NCBI GenBank assembly: GCA_944391335.1
Contig: CALXTF010000010.1
Coordinates: 1-38,849, forward strand
DNA length: 38,849 nt
From: an uncultured Alphaproteobacteria bacterium
GTDB taxonomy: Bacteria > Pseudomonadota > Alphaproteobacteria > RF32 > CAG-239
Direction of reading: 5' to 3'
Shown here: piece after piece, positions 1 to 6,918 of the stretch
Layout: each line of letters opens with the position of its first letter
Position numbering within the stretch: the first letter of the stretch is position 1
Position numbers and translations under genes: made by a program
Notes under the pieces: generated by a model
The model's database searches: none
Seen by the model: only the letters and a program-made list of their open reading frames with translations
What the model was told of the DNA's origin: nothing

Positions 1-2
1 TC

Positions 3-78
3 GGGGCTGTAGCTCAGTTGGGAGAGCGAATGGTTCGCAATCATTAGGTCGGGAGTTCGATCCTCCTCAGCTCCACCA
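3..78 (+). tRNA. tRNA-Ala (anticodon CGC), CCA encoded
   Basis: The full cloverleaf can be folded by eye: acceptor 3-9 with 68-74, D arm 12-27, anticodon stem 29-33 with 41-45, T arm 51-67, discriminator A75 and encoded CCA 76-78. The anticodon loop TTCGCAA (34-40) places CGC at 36-38, which reads GCG. The third acceptor pair is G-T, the G3:U70 pair that is the main alanine identity element, and this supports the assignment independently of the anticodon. Confidence 0.95.
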
Positions 79-82
79 CTAT

Positions 83-112
83 AAAAAATCGGCTTTATAG
101 AGTCGTTTTTTT
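83..112 (+). terminator. Rho-independent terminator of tRNA-Ala
   Basis: Stem CGGCT (90-94) pairs with AGTCG (101-105) with one G-T pair and a six-base loop, followed by seven T (106-112) and preceded by an A run. It begins five bases after the tRNA CCA end. Confidence 0.8.
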
Positions 113-210
113 ATTATCAAAAAAATGTTAAATATTTTATATTTGTCTTATTAAATAAAAATAAATAGTTAATAATCAAAGAGATATAAAAAAATAAAAT
201 AAAAATATTC

Positions 211-245
211 CTTAAGCGTTGCTTAAGTTTATCATGTTTTATTAT
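211..245 (+). promoter_or_regulatory. PmrA/QseB-box-like direct repeat and -10 of the ygiW-qseBC-like operon
   Basis: CTTAAG (211-216), five bases, CTTAAG (222-227) forms a direct repeat of the form used by PmrA/BasR and related OmpR-family regulators (HTTAAK-N5-HTTAAK). Twelve bases further on is a good -10, TATTAT (240-245), the spacing typical of OmpR-family activator sites that replace a -35. The operon's own second gene is such a regulator, so autoregulation is the simple reading. Because the repeat is symmetric, it can also be read as the inverted repeat CTTAAGC-GTT-GCTTAAG. Confidence 0.6.
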
Positions 246-290
246 CCTTGTAAGACACTTAATAAAAAAACATTTTTAAGGAGAAAAAAT

Positions 291-665
291 ATGAATAAAT
301 TAATTGCAGTTACATCCTTATCATTAATTTTTGGCTTTTCTAGCGCAGCTTATGCCCAATATAACGGGGCAGCAGCACCCCGCGGAGGATTTACCGGTCC
401 CGGTCTTTCGGTATCTACCGTTGCAGAAGCCGTTAAAATGAGTGATGATCAACCTGTCGTTTTAGTAGGTCAAATAGAACAAAGTCTTGGAGATGAAAAA
501 TATCTATTTAAAGATGCGACAGGATCGGTTACAATAGAAATAGATAATGATGATTGGCGCGGTGTCAATGTCGGTCCATCAGATACAATAGAAATTACAG
601 GGGAAGTTGATAAAGATTTCTTTGATGTCAAAATTGATGTTGATACAGTCCAACTGAAAAAATAA
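291..665 (+). CDS. YgiW/YdeI-family BOF-domain periplasmic protein
   Basis: 124-residue secreted protein of the YgiW/YdeI (bacterial OB-fold, BOF; formerly DUF388) stress-tolerance family. Residues 1-22 are a signal peptide ending AYA before Gln23, and residues 45-124 form the OB-fold, with the family pattern of VVLVGQIEQ, then YLFKDATGSVTIEID and ITGEVDKD. The start at 291 is chosen over an in-frame codon at 219 because AAGGAG lies seven bases before 291, the signal peptide begins there, and 219 falls inside the regulatory repeat. In enterobacteria ygiW sits directly before qseBC, as here. Family members are linked to stress and to cationic or metal signals; the precise role is unknown. Confidence 0.85.
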   Translation: MNKLIAVTSLSLIFGFSSAAYAQYNGAAAPRGGFTGPGLSVSTVAEAVKMSDDQPVVLVGQIEQSLGDEKYLFKDATGSVTIEIDNDDWRGVNVGPSDTIEITGEVDKDFFDVKIDVDTVQLKK

Positions 666-677
666 CAGGAATGTTCT

Positions 678-1337
678 ATGCGAGTCTTATTGGTGGAAGA
701 TGATAGATTAATAGGTGACGGATTGAAAGCCGGGCTTGAAAAGCTCGGCTTTGCCGTTGATTGGTTTACCGATGGTTTAGAAGGAGAAGAAGCTCTTTAT
801 CAGGCCCCCTATGAAGTTGTCATTTTAGATTTAGGTTTGCCCGGACAAGACGGTTTGGATATATTAAAAAAATGGCGGACCAAAGGGCGTAAAGAACCTG
901 TATTAATACTAACCGCAAGAGGAGACGTGGATCAACGAATAATAGGTTTAAATAGCGGAGCAGATGATTATCTGGGAAAGCCTTTTTCATTAAAAGAAGT
1001 ACAGGCTCGATTAAACGCTTTGGTGAGACGATCCAACGGAAGCAGTTTGCCTTTGTTGACCTATAAAAATATTTCTTTTAATCCACAGACTCGTCAAGTT
1101 ACACTCAATGGAAAAGAAGTAATTCTTTCGCCTAAAGAGAATAATTTACTTGAGTTATTACTCTTAAACAAAAATAAAATTCTCTCTAAAGAAGCAATTG
1201 AAAATAAAATCTATTCGTGGGATGACGAAGTACAAAGTAATGCGGTTGAAGTACATATACATCATTTACGCAAGAAACTCGGACGTGATTTTGTACGAAC
1301 GATTAATAAAATAGGTTATATATTGGAAGACAAATAA
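678..1337 (+). CDS. OmpR-family response regulator (QseB/PmrA-like)
   Basis: 219-residue two-component response regulator. The receiver domain (1-115) has the acidic pocket E7-D8-D9, phospho-acceptor D51 in [11 protein letters not shown]79 and K101 (GKPF). A winged-helix DNA-binding domain fills residues 125-219 and ends in the usual HHLRKKLG and NKIGYILE elements. It starts 12 bases after the BOF gene and its TAA directly abuts the ATG of the kinase, so it is co-translated with it. The gene order matches ygiW-qseB-qseC of enterobacteria. A PmrA-box-like repeat upstream of the operon is a plausible autoregulatory site. QseB, PmrA and close relatives cannot be told apart by eye, so no symbol is assigned. 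Confidence 0.92.
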   Translation: MRVLLVEDDRLIGDGLKAGLEKLGFAVDWFTDGLEGEEALYQAPYEVVILDLGLPGQDGLDILKKWRTKGRKEPVLILTARGDVDQRIIGLNSGADDYLGKPFSLKEVQARLNALVRRSNGSSLPLLTYKNISFNPQTRQVTLNGKEVILSPKENNLLELLLLNKNKILSKEAIENKIYSWDDEVQSNAVEVHIHHLRKKLGRDFVRTINKIGYILEDK

Positions 1338-2681
1338 ATGAAAAAACTAAGTCTTAGACTCCGATTGTTATTATTTTTCACAGGAGCGTCCTGTTTAATT
1401 TGGCTTTGTTCGGGTTTATTATCATGGTTTGAATGCCGCGAGAAAATAGATGAATTTTTTGATCAGTATCAAATTTTAATGGCCAGACAACTTGCTTCTG
1501 CGGATTGGTCTTCTTTAGCTCCAGAAACTCAAAATATCACTAATAAAATTATCAAGCATATTCATAATGCGGATGAAGAAGATGAAGCAATAGGTTTTGC
1601 TGTATTTTCACATTCAGGGGAAATGATATTTCATGACAATGAAAATGGAAAATATTTTCCCTTTTCACCTTATGTAGGTGAATTTAGAAATGAAAAAGTT
1701 GATGAAGAAGAATGGAGAATCGTAAGAGTATATTCTGTGGATAAAAAATATGTTATTGCCGTTGGACAAGAAATAGAATATCGAACAGAAGTCACTCTTG
1801 ATATGGTTGAAGAATTCTTAACGCCGTGGCTTGGAGGATTGTTTTTTTTACTTATTATTGTTATTTATTTTGTAGGAAAAGAATTTTCCTCTTTACGCGA
1901 ATTAACCAAAGAATTGAAGAAACGACGTCCTGATGATTTATCCGCTCTATCTACCGTTAAACTTCCAAAAGAAATAAAACCATTAACCGACGCTATGAAT
2001 GGGTTACTAAAAAAAATTGACGCCATGTTAAAACGTGAAAAAAGTTTTATATCCGATTCCGCACATGAATTACGCTCCCCTCTTACAGCACTAAAAGTTC
2101 AACTTGAAGTGTTGCAACTAACAGAAAATAAATCTCAATCATTAACCGAATCACTTAATAAAATGGATTTATGCGTTCAAAGATGTACCCGCCTTGTTGA
2201 ACAATTGTTGTTTCTTTCAAAATTAGAAAGCGGTTTGACAACTTTTGATGAAAAAGAAAAAATTTCATGGTCGGAAATTGTTGCTATAACCCTTGATGAA
2301 TATAAAGAAAACATAGATAATAAAAAACAACATATAATTACAGAAATAGGTACTCTCTCTCCCATAGAAAAAGGCAATCACATTTTACTTACAACTTTAA
2401 TGAGAAATTTGTTGGATAACGCGGTTAAATACAGTCCGGAAGGGGCAAAAATAACGATTTACATATCAAAAGACAGGATTGAAGTTCATAATTCGGATGT
2501 TAAAATTTCCGCAAATCATCTTCGTCATTTAAGCGAGCGTTTTTATCGTCCCGCCGGACAAAAAGAGAATGGTAGCGGACTTGGTTTATCCATAGTTTCT
2601 AAAATAGCAGCTCTACATAAGTGTAAGATAGAATTTGATAACCAAGGAGATGGTTTTTCAGTAATTATTTCTAATATGTAA
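1338..2681 (+). CDS. Sensor histidine kinase (QseC/PmrB-like)
   Basis: 447-residue membrane histidine kinase, cognate to the preceding regulator. TM1 is about residues 9-28, a periplasmic sensor of about 130 residues rich in Asp and Glu follows, and TM2 is about 162-180. A HAMP-like linker precedes the H-box FISDSAHELRSPLTA with phospho-acceptor H243. The ATPase domain has an N-box around NLLDNAVKYS (358-367) and the G-box GSGLGLS (412-418). The ATG touches the regulator's TAA (TAAATG) and has no Shine-Dalgarno sequence of its own, so translation probably relies on coupling. The acidic sensor domain would suit cations or cationic peptides, as in PmrB, but the ligand cannot be read from sequence. 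Confidence 0.92.
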   Translation: MKKLSLRLRLLLFFTGASCLIWLCSGLLSWFECREKIDEFFDQYQILMARQLASADWSSLAPETQNITNKIIKHIHNADEEDEAIGFAVFSHSGEMIFHDNENGKYFPFSPYVGEFRNEKVDEEEWRIVRVYSVDKKYVIAVGQEIEYRTEVTLDMVEEFLTPWLGGLFFLLIIVIYFVGKEFSSLRELTKELKKRRPDDLSALSTVKLPKEIKPLTDAMNGLLKKIDAMLKREKSFISDSAHELRSPLTALKVQLEVLQLTENKSQSLTESLNKMDLCVQRCTRLVEQLLFLSKLESGLTTFDEKEKISWSEIVAITLDEYKENIDNKKQHIITEIGTLSPIEKGNHILLTTLMRNLLDNAVKYSPEGAKITIYISKDRIEVHNSDVKISANHLRHLSERFYRPAGQKENGSGLGLSIVSKIAALHKCKIEFDNQGDGFSVIISNM

Positions 2682-2699
2682 CATTTATAGACAAAATAC

Positions 2700-2728
2700 T
2701 TGACAGCTAAAAATAAGTTTTGTATTAT
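2700..2728 (+). promoter_or_regulatory. Near-consensus sigma-70 promoter for the holin-like gene
   Basis: TTGACA (2700-2705), a 17-base spacer, then TATTAT (2723-2728). It lies 19 bases after the kinase stop codon and gives the next gene independent expression with a leader of about 28 bases. It is among the best matches to consensus in the window. Confidence 0.7.
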
Positions 2729-2762
2729 ACTTTATAAGAAAAATTTTTAATTTAATATAATT

Positions 2763-3212
2763 ATGGAAAAGAAAAAAAGCTTAAAGAGACTATGGATTCC
2801 AACTATTGGTTGGATTTTAGTCGGAGGGTTTGTAAACAACTTATTTGTAGCCCCTTTTACAGAAATTTCATTGGTGGATTGGAGTGGATTAATTACCTCT
2901 CTAGGTGTTTTGCTTAGTATTAGTGGAACAAGAGATTATTTTTTAAAAGAATCCCTTGATAAAAATCCGGAAAATGTTTCAGGAAAAGGTTGGCAAAGAT
3001 TGTGGATACCCTGTGTTGGATGGGCTCTTGCCGGTGGTTTTTTTATAAACTGCATTTTAGCTCCTTACATCAATTTGCAGATCAATGATTGGACGCAATT
3101 GATAGCAGCTTTAACAGTTATGCTTGGTATTAGCGGAGCTCGTGATATTACTCTTCGCAAAGTGCCGACTAAAAAAAACTCTACGGAAACAAAAGAACAA
3201 GAAAATGAGTAA
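2763..3212 (+). CDS. Tandem-duplicated holin-like small membrane protein
   Basis: 149 residues built from two similar units of about 59 residues, roughly 6-64 and 75-133. Each unit runs RLWIP-xxGW-x5-GGF-xxN, an AP-containing turn, then xDW-xxLI and a hydrophobic segment ending SGxRD. This resembles the conserved core of the 3-TM holin family of phages and gene transfer agents (W-RP-xxGW ... LxxLLxGMLGLGxxRTxEK). Each unit would give about two membrane segments, and the C-tail is charged (KKNSTETKEQENE). There are no phage genes nearby. It has its own strong promoter and terminator but no recognisable Shine-Dalgarno sequence before the ATG. The family link is by pattern only; lysis, stress release or an unrelated housekeeping role are all possible. 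Confidence 0.6.
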   Translation: MEKKKSLKRLWIPTIGWILVGGFVNNLFVAPFTEISLVDWSGLITSLGVLLSISGTRDYFLKESLDKNPENVSGKGWQRLWIPCVGWALAGGFFINCILAPYINLQINDWTQLIAALTVMLGISGARDITLRKVPTKKNSTETKEQENE

Positions 3213-3227
3213 AATTTTCTTTGCTTG

Positions 3228-3264
3228 AATAATAAAGGACGGAAAACCCGTCCTTTATTATTTT
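3228..3264 (+). terminator. Strong rho-independent terminator
   Basis: A perfect 15-bp stem (3228-3242 with 3248-3262) with a five-base loop and a T-rich 3' side, just after the holin-like gene. It isolates that gene as a single-gene transcription unit. Confidence 0.9.
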
Positions 3265-3327
3265 GTACTATGCCTTGACAGGGAAAAAATATCATGGTTA
3301 AGTGAAAAAAATAAACGGAAAGAATTT

Positions 3328-6129
3328 ATGACTAAACATTTACTTAAAACACAACGTTTTTTACCTTTATTTATTACACAATTTTTTGGAGCTTTTAATG
3401 ATAATTTATTTAAAAATGCTCTGTTGACTTTTGTTGCCATAAAAATGATCCATCAAGCGGAAATTCTTTCAAATCTTATTGCCGGACTATTTGTTATACC
3501 TTTTTTTCTTTTTTCTGCTGTTGCCGGAGAAATAGCCGATAAATATCCTCGACATATAATCGCTCGTATTCTTAAATTTATTGAATTAATCTTAATGATT
3601 GGTGTGGGATTGGCTTTTTATACACACAATCTATTTTCCTTAATTATAATTATTACTTTGATGGGAATTCAATCCGCTTTTTTTGGACCTGTAAAATATG
3701 CACTGTTACCTCAACAACTCAAAACAGATGAATTAATTACCGCTAATGCTTATATAGAAAGTTCTACTTATACGGCCATTTTATTAGGGCTAATTCTTGG
3801 GACTTTATTACCAATAAAAACAACGATTGCTTTATTGATTTTATTTGCCGTGATCGGTTTAATCGCCTCGTGTCAAATTCCTACAACTTTACCCTCTCGT
3901 CCAAAAGCAAAGATATCTCTTAATTTTTTTAAAGCAATCATAAAAAATTATCGTTTTTTATCTAAATATCGATTAATTTTTATGAGTATATTAGGAATTT
4001 CTTGGTTTTGGTTGATAGGAGCCTTAGTCGCCGTTCAAATCTATCCTTTGTGTTCTCAAATTCTGCATACAGATAAAAGTGTTATTACTTTCTTTTTGAT
4101 ATTATTTTCTTTGGGGATTATTGCCGGTTCTTTTTCCTGTAATCAATTACTCAAAGGTTTTATTAATGCTGTTTATGTTCCAATTTCTGCTTTTGGAATG
4201 GGAGTTTGTTTGTTTTTAATTTATTTATTTATTCGCAACTATCCAACTCCTTTAAATACCATATCTTTTTTTGATTTTTTTACCCTGCCTTATTCATGGG
4301 GATTGTGTATGACATTATTTTCTTTGGCTTTTTTTGGCGGATTATTTGTCATACCTCTTAATGCTTTTATTCAAAATCGAGCTCCCAAAAAATATACCGC
4401 AACAGTTATTGCCGGAAATAATATCTTTAATGCTTTGGCTATGACCATTGCCGCTATTTTTGCTATTGTTTTCTTTTCTTTGGGGTTTTCTTTGTCTCAA
4501 CTCTTTTTAATTATTGCTGTTATTAGTTTTATTATTGCTTTATATATTTGCGCCTTATTACCTGATAATATGACGCGTTCTTTATTACAAAGTTTACTTC
4601 GTTTTTTATTTAAATGCCGTGTTGTCGGAATGGAAAACTTTAAACTTGCCGGTCGAAAAGTCCTTATTATTTCCAATCATGTTTCTTTACTTGATGGAAT
4701 TTTATTAGCGGCTTTTATGCCTCAACGAATCACTTTTGCTATCAATACCGAATGGACGCAAAAGTGGTTTATGCCTTTTATTCGGTTACTTGTTGATTTT
4801 TATCCGATTGATAGTCATAATCCTTTATCAATAAGGAATTTAGCGGCTCAGATTAAAAAAGGGCGCAAAGTGATGATTTTTCCTGAAGGTCGAGTAACAA
4901 CAACCGGTGCCATGATGAAAATTTATGAAGGTGCTGGTGTTGTCGCCGCACTTAGTGGAGCTAAAATTTTACCAATAAGAATTGATGGCCCCCAATATTC
5001 TAAATTTTCTTATTTAAAAGATAAATTTCCAACAAAAATTTTCCCTAAAATTACTTTAACGCTTCTTTCACCATGTAAAATTAATTTTTCTGATCGTCAT
5101 AAAATAGCGCAGCAACTTTATAAAATAATGGTAGAAATGCTCTATAAAACAACGGAAAATGAAACCAATTTATTTAACACTTTACTTTTTTCAACAAAGA
5201 AATATGGGCGTCGGCACATGGTTTTGCATCAATATGAGCATCATTCTTTAACTTTAGGAGATTTATTATATCAAAGCTATCTGCTAGGTGTTGCTATCAA
5301 AAGACTTTATCCTAAGACAGAAAAAATTTGTTTATCATCTGTTGAAGGAATAGATGGATTAATATTGTTTTTTGCCATAATAGCAGCGGAAAAAACAGTA
5401 TTTATAGGTCAAAAGAAAGATTATCCAATTTTAAATAAAATAACCGATGTTAATGTTAAAATTAAAGATAAATTTGTAGCCTTTTGTCATTGCTTATTTC
5501 GACATCAAATACCAACACCCAGTGAAAAAATTGCTATTGTTTTGTCTTATAATAATAAACCTATATCTCTATCACATAAAAATTTACTTTCGATTTGCAA
5601 TCAAATAAATACAGTTTTATCTTTCAACATTAAAGATAAAGTGATTAATGCTTTTCCTCTTTTTAGTTTTGTAGGATTAACTTTAACAACATTGCTTCCT
5701 CTTTTTGCCGGTAGTCAAATTCTCTTTTGCCGACAAATTTCTTATATTCCGGAAATTTGTTATGACGCACAAGCAACCATAATTGCAGGAGATGATTATT
5801 TTTATAAAAGAATAGGTAAAATAGCACATCCTTATGATTTTTTTAATTTTCGTTATATTTTATGTGATCAATCATTAACTGCAGATACTTTTGATTTGTG
5901 GGTAAAAAAATTTGGTATTCGAATTTTATGTGGTTGTTTTTTATCTTCGGTTGGTGCTGCAATTTCTTTTAATACGACTATGAATAATCGTTTTGGATCA
6001 TGTGGAATTTTATTACCTGGAATTAAAAAAGAAAGGAATTGCCTTATTTCCGATTCTTTTGCCGGAAATCAAATACAAATACCAAATAATTTTTCTTTTG
6101 ATGATGATGGGTATTTATTCATTAAATAA
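3328..6129 (+). CDS. MFS-PlsC fusion (LplT-Aas type) with degenerate, truncated adenylation domain
   Basis: 933-residue inner-membrane fusion related to the three-part lysophospholipid transporter/acyltransferase/acyl-ACP ligase that recycles 2-acyl-glycerophosphoethanolamine. Residues 1-415 are an MFS/LplT-like transporter (QFFGAFNDNLFKNAL; GPVKYALLP). Residues 430-600 are a PlsC acyltransferase with the catalytic NHVSLLD (H451, D456) and FPEGR (518-522). Residues 620-933 align with an AMP-binding ligase, but the ATP-binding loop, normally rich in Thr/Ser/Gly, reads LSYNNKPISLSHKN (from 739), no TGD motif is seen, and the protein stops at DDDGYLFIK. In intact relatives a GR-xxRFAKIAGEM hinge and C-terminal lobe would follow there. 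Intact alphaproteobacterial versions are about 1,130-1,150 residues. The acyltransferase should work; acyl-ACP ligation probably does not. No frameshifted continuation follows. Confidence 0.85.
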   Translation: MTKHLLKTQRFLPLFITQFFGAFNDNLFKNALLTFVAIKMIHQAEILSNLIAGLFVIPFFLFSAVAGEIADKYPRHIIARILKFIELILMIGVGLAFYTHNLFSLIIIITLMGIQSAFFGPVKYALLPQQLKTDELITANAYIESSTYTAILLGLILGTLLPIKTTIALLILFAVIGLIASCQIPTTLPSRPKAKISLNFFKAIIKNYRFLSKYRLIFMSILGISWFWLIGALVAVQIYPLCSQILHTDKSVITFFLILFSLGIIAGSFSCNQLLKGFINAVYVPISAFGMGVCLFLIYLFIRNYPTPLNTISFFDFFTLPYSWGLCMTLFSLAFFGGLFVIPLNAFIQNRAPKKYTATVIAGNNIFNALAMTIAAIFAIVFFSLGFSLSQLFLIIAVISFIIALYICALLPDNMTRSLLQSLLRFLFKCRVVGMENFKLAGRKVLIISNHVSLLDGILLAAFMPQRITFAINTEWTQKWFMPFIRLLVDFYPIDSHNPLSIRNLAAQIKKGRKVMIFPEGRVTTTGAMMKIYEGAGVVAALSGAKILPIRIDGPQYSKFSYLKDKFPTKIFPKITLTLLSPCKINFSDRHKIAQQLYKIMVEMLYKTTENETNLFNTLLFSTKKYGRRHMVLHQYEHHSLTLGDLLYQSYLLGVAIKRLYPKTEKICLSSVEGIDGLILFFAIIAAEKTVFIGQKKDYPILNKITDVNVKIKDKFVAFCHCLFRHQIPTPSEKIAIVLSYNNKPISLSHKNLLSICNQINTVLSFNIKDKVINAFPLFSFVGLTLTTLLPLFAGSQILFCRQISYIPEICYDAQATIIAGDDYFYKRIGKIAHPYDFFNFRYILCDQSLTADTFDLWVKKFGIRILCGCFLSSVGAAISFNTTMNNRFGSCGILLPGIKKERNCLISDSFAGNQIQIPNNFSFDDDGYLFIK

Positions 6130-6153
6130 TTTTATAATTTTTATTCTGAATAA

Positions 6154-6182
6154 GAAAAAAAGGGAAGTAAAATTACTTCCCT
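6154..6182 (-). terminator. Rho-independent terminator for the small minus-strand membrane gene
   Basis: A 10-bp perfect stem AGGGAAGTAA (6161-6170) with TTACTTCCCT (6173-6182). Read on the minus strand it is followed by a T run (complement of the A run 6154-6160) and starts 14 bases after that gene's stop. The plus-strand 3' flank is not T-rich, so it mainly serves the minus strand. Confidence 0.75.
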
Positions 6183-6195
6183 AATGTGTTACAAA

Positions 6196-6486
6196 TTACT
6201 TACTCATGACTTCGTGTACAAGTTTAAATCTTGCTTCATTTACCGTGTTCCACATTCCCAATTGCCAGTTAGCATTTTTATGTTCTTTAGATAGAAGGAC
6301 TTGGGGTGACAAAAGCAATGGATCCAATGTTGAAAGGTCATTTGTTGTTTGATTGATAGCAATTTCTTGCTCGAGTTGTGCCACTTCTTGTTCCAATGCT
6401 TTACACTTTTTCTGCTGCAAGACAATAATTGATGTTGCAATGAGTAATAACACTGCCCAGATGGCTTTTCCAAGATTTTCTTTCAT
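6196..6486 (-). CDS. Small membrane-anchored coiled-coil protein, function unknown
   Basis: 96 residues. One membrane segment (about 7-24) is followed by a short coiled coil (KCKALEQEVAQLEQEIA, about 27-43) and a soluble tail containing WQLGMWNTVNEARFKLVHE. The topology (N-in, single TM, periplasmic heptads) resembles FtsL/FtsB-like or LysM-less accessory proteins, but no family is recognised. The Shine-Dalgarno sequence is poor. It converges on the MFS-PlsC gene and has a clear terminator, which supports it as a real gene. Confidence 0.55.
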   Translation of the reverse strand: MKENLGKAIWAVLLLIATSIIVLQQKKCKALEQEVAQLEQEIAINQTTNDLSTLDPLLLSPQVLLSKEHKNANWQLGMWNTVNEARFKLVHEVMSK

Positions 6487-6660
6487 AATTCATAATATTA
6501 AAATAATTCGACATAATTACATTTTATTAATGGAAGAATTATAGATTACTTCATCTTGAAAATCAAATATTTAAAAAAAATAAGTCAATCAAACTTAAAA
6601 GAAAGAGAAATTTAATATACAAGAAAGATTAAAAGTGAAAAAATATTTATCTTAATTAAG

Positions 6661-6695
6661 AAAAAAGACATCAATTTGTTATTGATGTCTTTTTT
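6661..6695. terminator. Bidirectional terminator downstream of tRNA-Ala(GGC)
   Basis: Stem AGACATCAAT (6666-6675) with ATTGATGTCT (6681-6690), five-base loop, flanked by A5 on the left and T5 on the right. It most likely ends the minus-strand tRNA transcript, about 60 bases past its CCA. The stretch between here and 6486 is very AT-rich and shows no gene. Confidence 0.75.
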
Positions 6696-6756
6696 ATGTA
6701 GCGTTGTTTTTATCTTTACTAATTGGAGAACAAATCAAACAGAAAAGAACGTATAA

Positions 6757-6832
<76 letters not shown>

Positions 6833-6849
6833 ATACATTCTTTACTAGC

Positions 6850-6878
6850 CTTTTAACATTATTTTTTTTTAATGTCAA
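6850..6878 (-). promoter_or_regulatory. Promoter of tRNA-Ala(GGC)
   Basis: On the minus strand TTGACA (6878-6873), 17 bases, TAAAAG (6855-6850), about 18 bases from the tRNA 5' end. The perfect -35 and short leader fit a tRNA promoter. It abuts the parE terminator. Confidence 0.5.
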
Positions 6879-6901
6879 ATAAAAAAGATAGATTTTATCT
6901 T
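6878..6901 (-). terminator. parE terminator
   Basis: Minus-strand stem AAGATA/TATCTT with a five-base loop followed by a T-rich run, 18 bases beyond the parE stop codon. The stem is short and AT-only, so efficiency is uncertain. Confidence 0.5.
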
Positions 6902-6918
6902 AAGAATTTAGATATTTG

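Noticed and set aside
219..290. N-terminal extension of the BOF-domain gene to 219
   Set aside because: The extension overlaps the regulatory repeat and -10, has no ribosome-binding site, and would bury the signal peptide; the start at 291 has AAGGAG at good spacing.
2763..3212. Prophage remnant around the holin-like gene
   Set aside because: No integrase, endolysin, structural gene or attachment-like repeat beside the tRNA genes; flanking genes are ordinary chromosomal ones.
6130..6195. Frameshifted remainder of the ligase domain after the MFS-PlsC gene
   Set aside because: No frame continues into the expected hinge sequence, and a terminator and a convergent gene follow at once; the truncation looks real.
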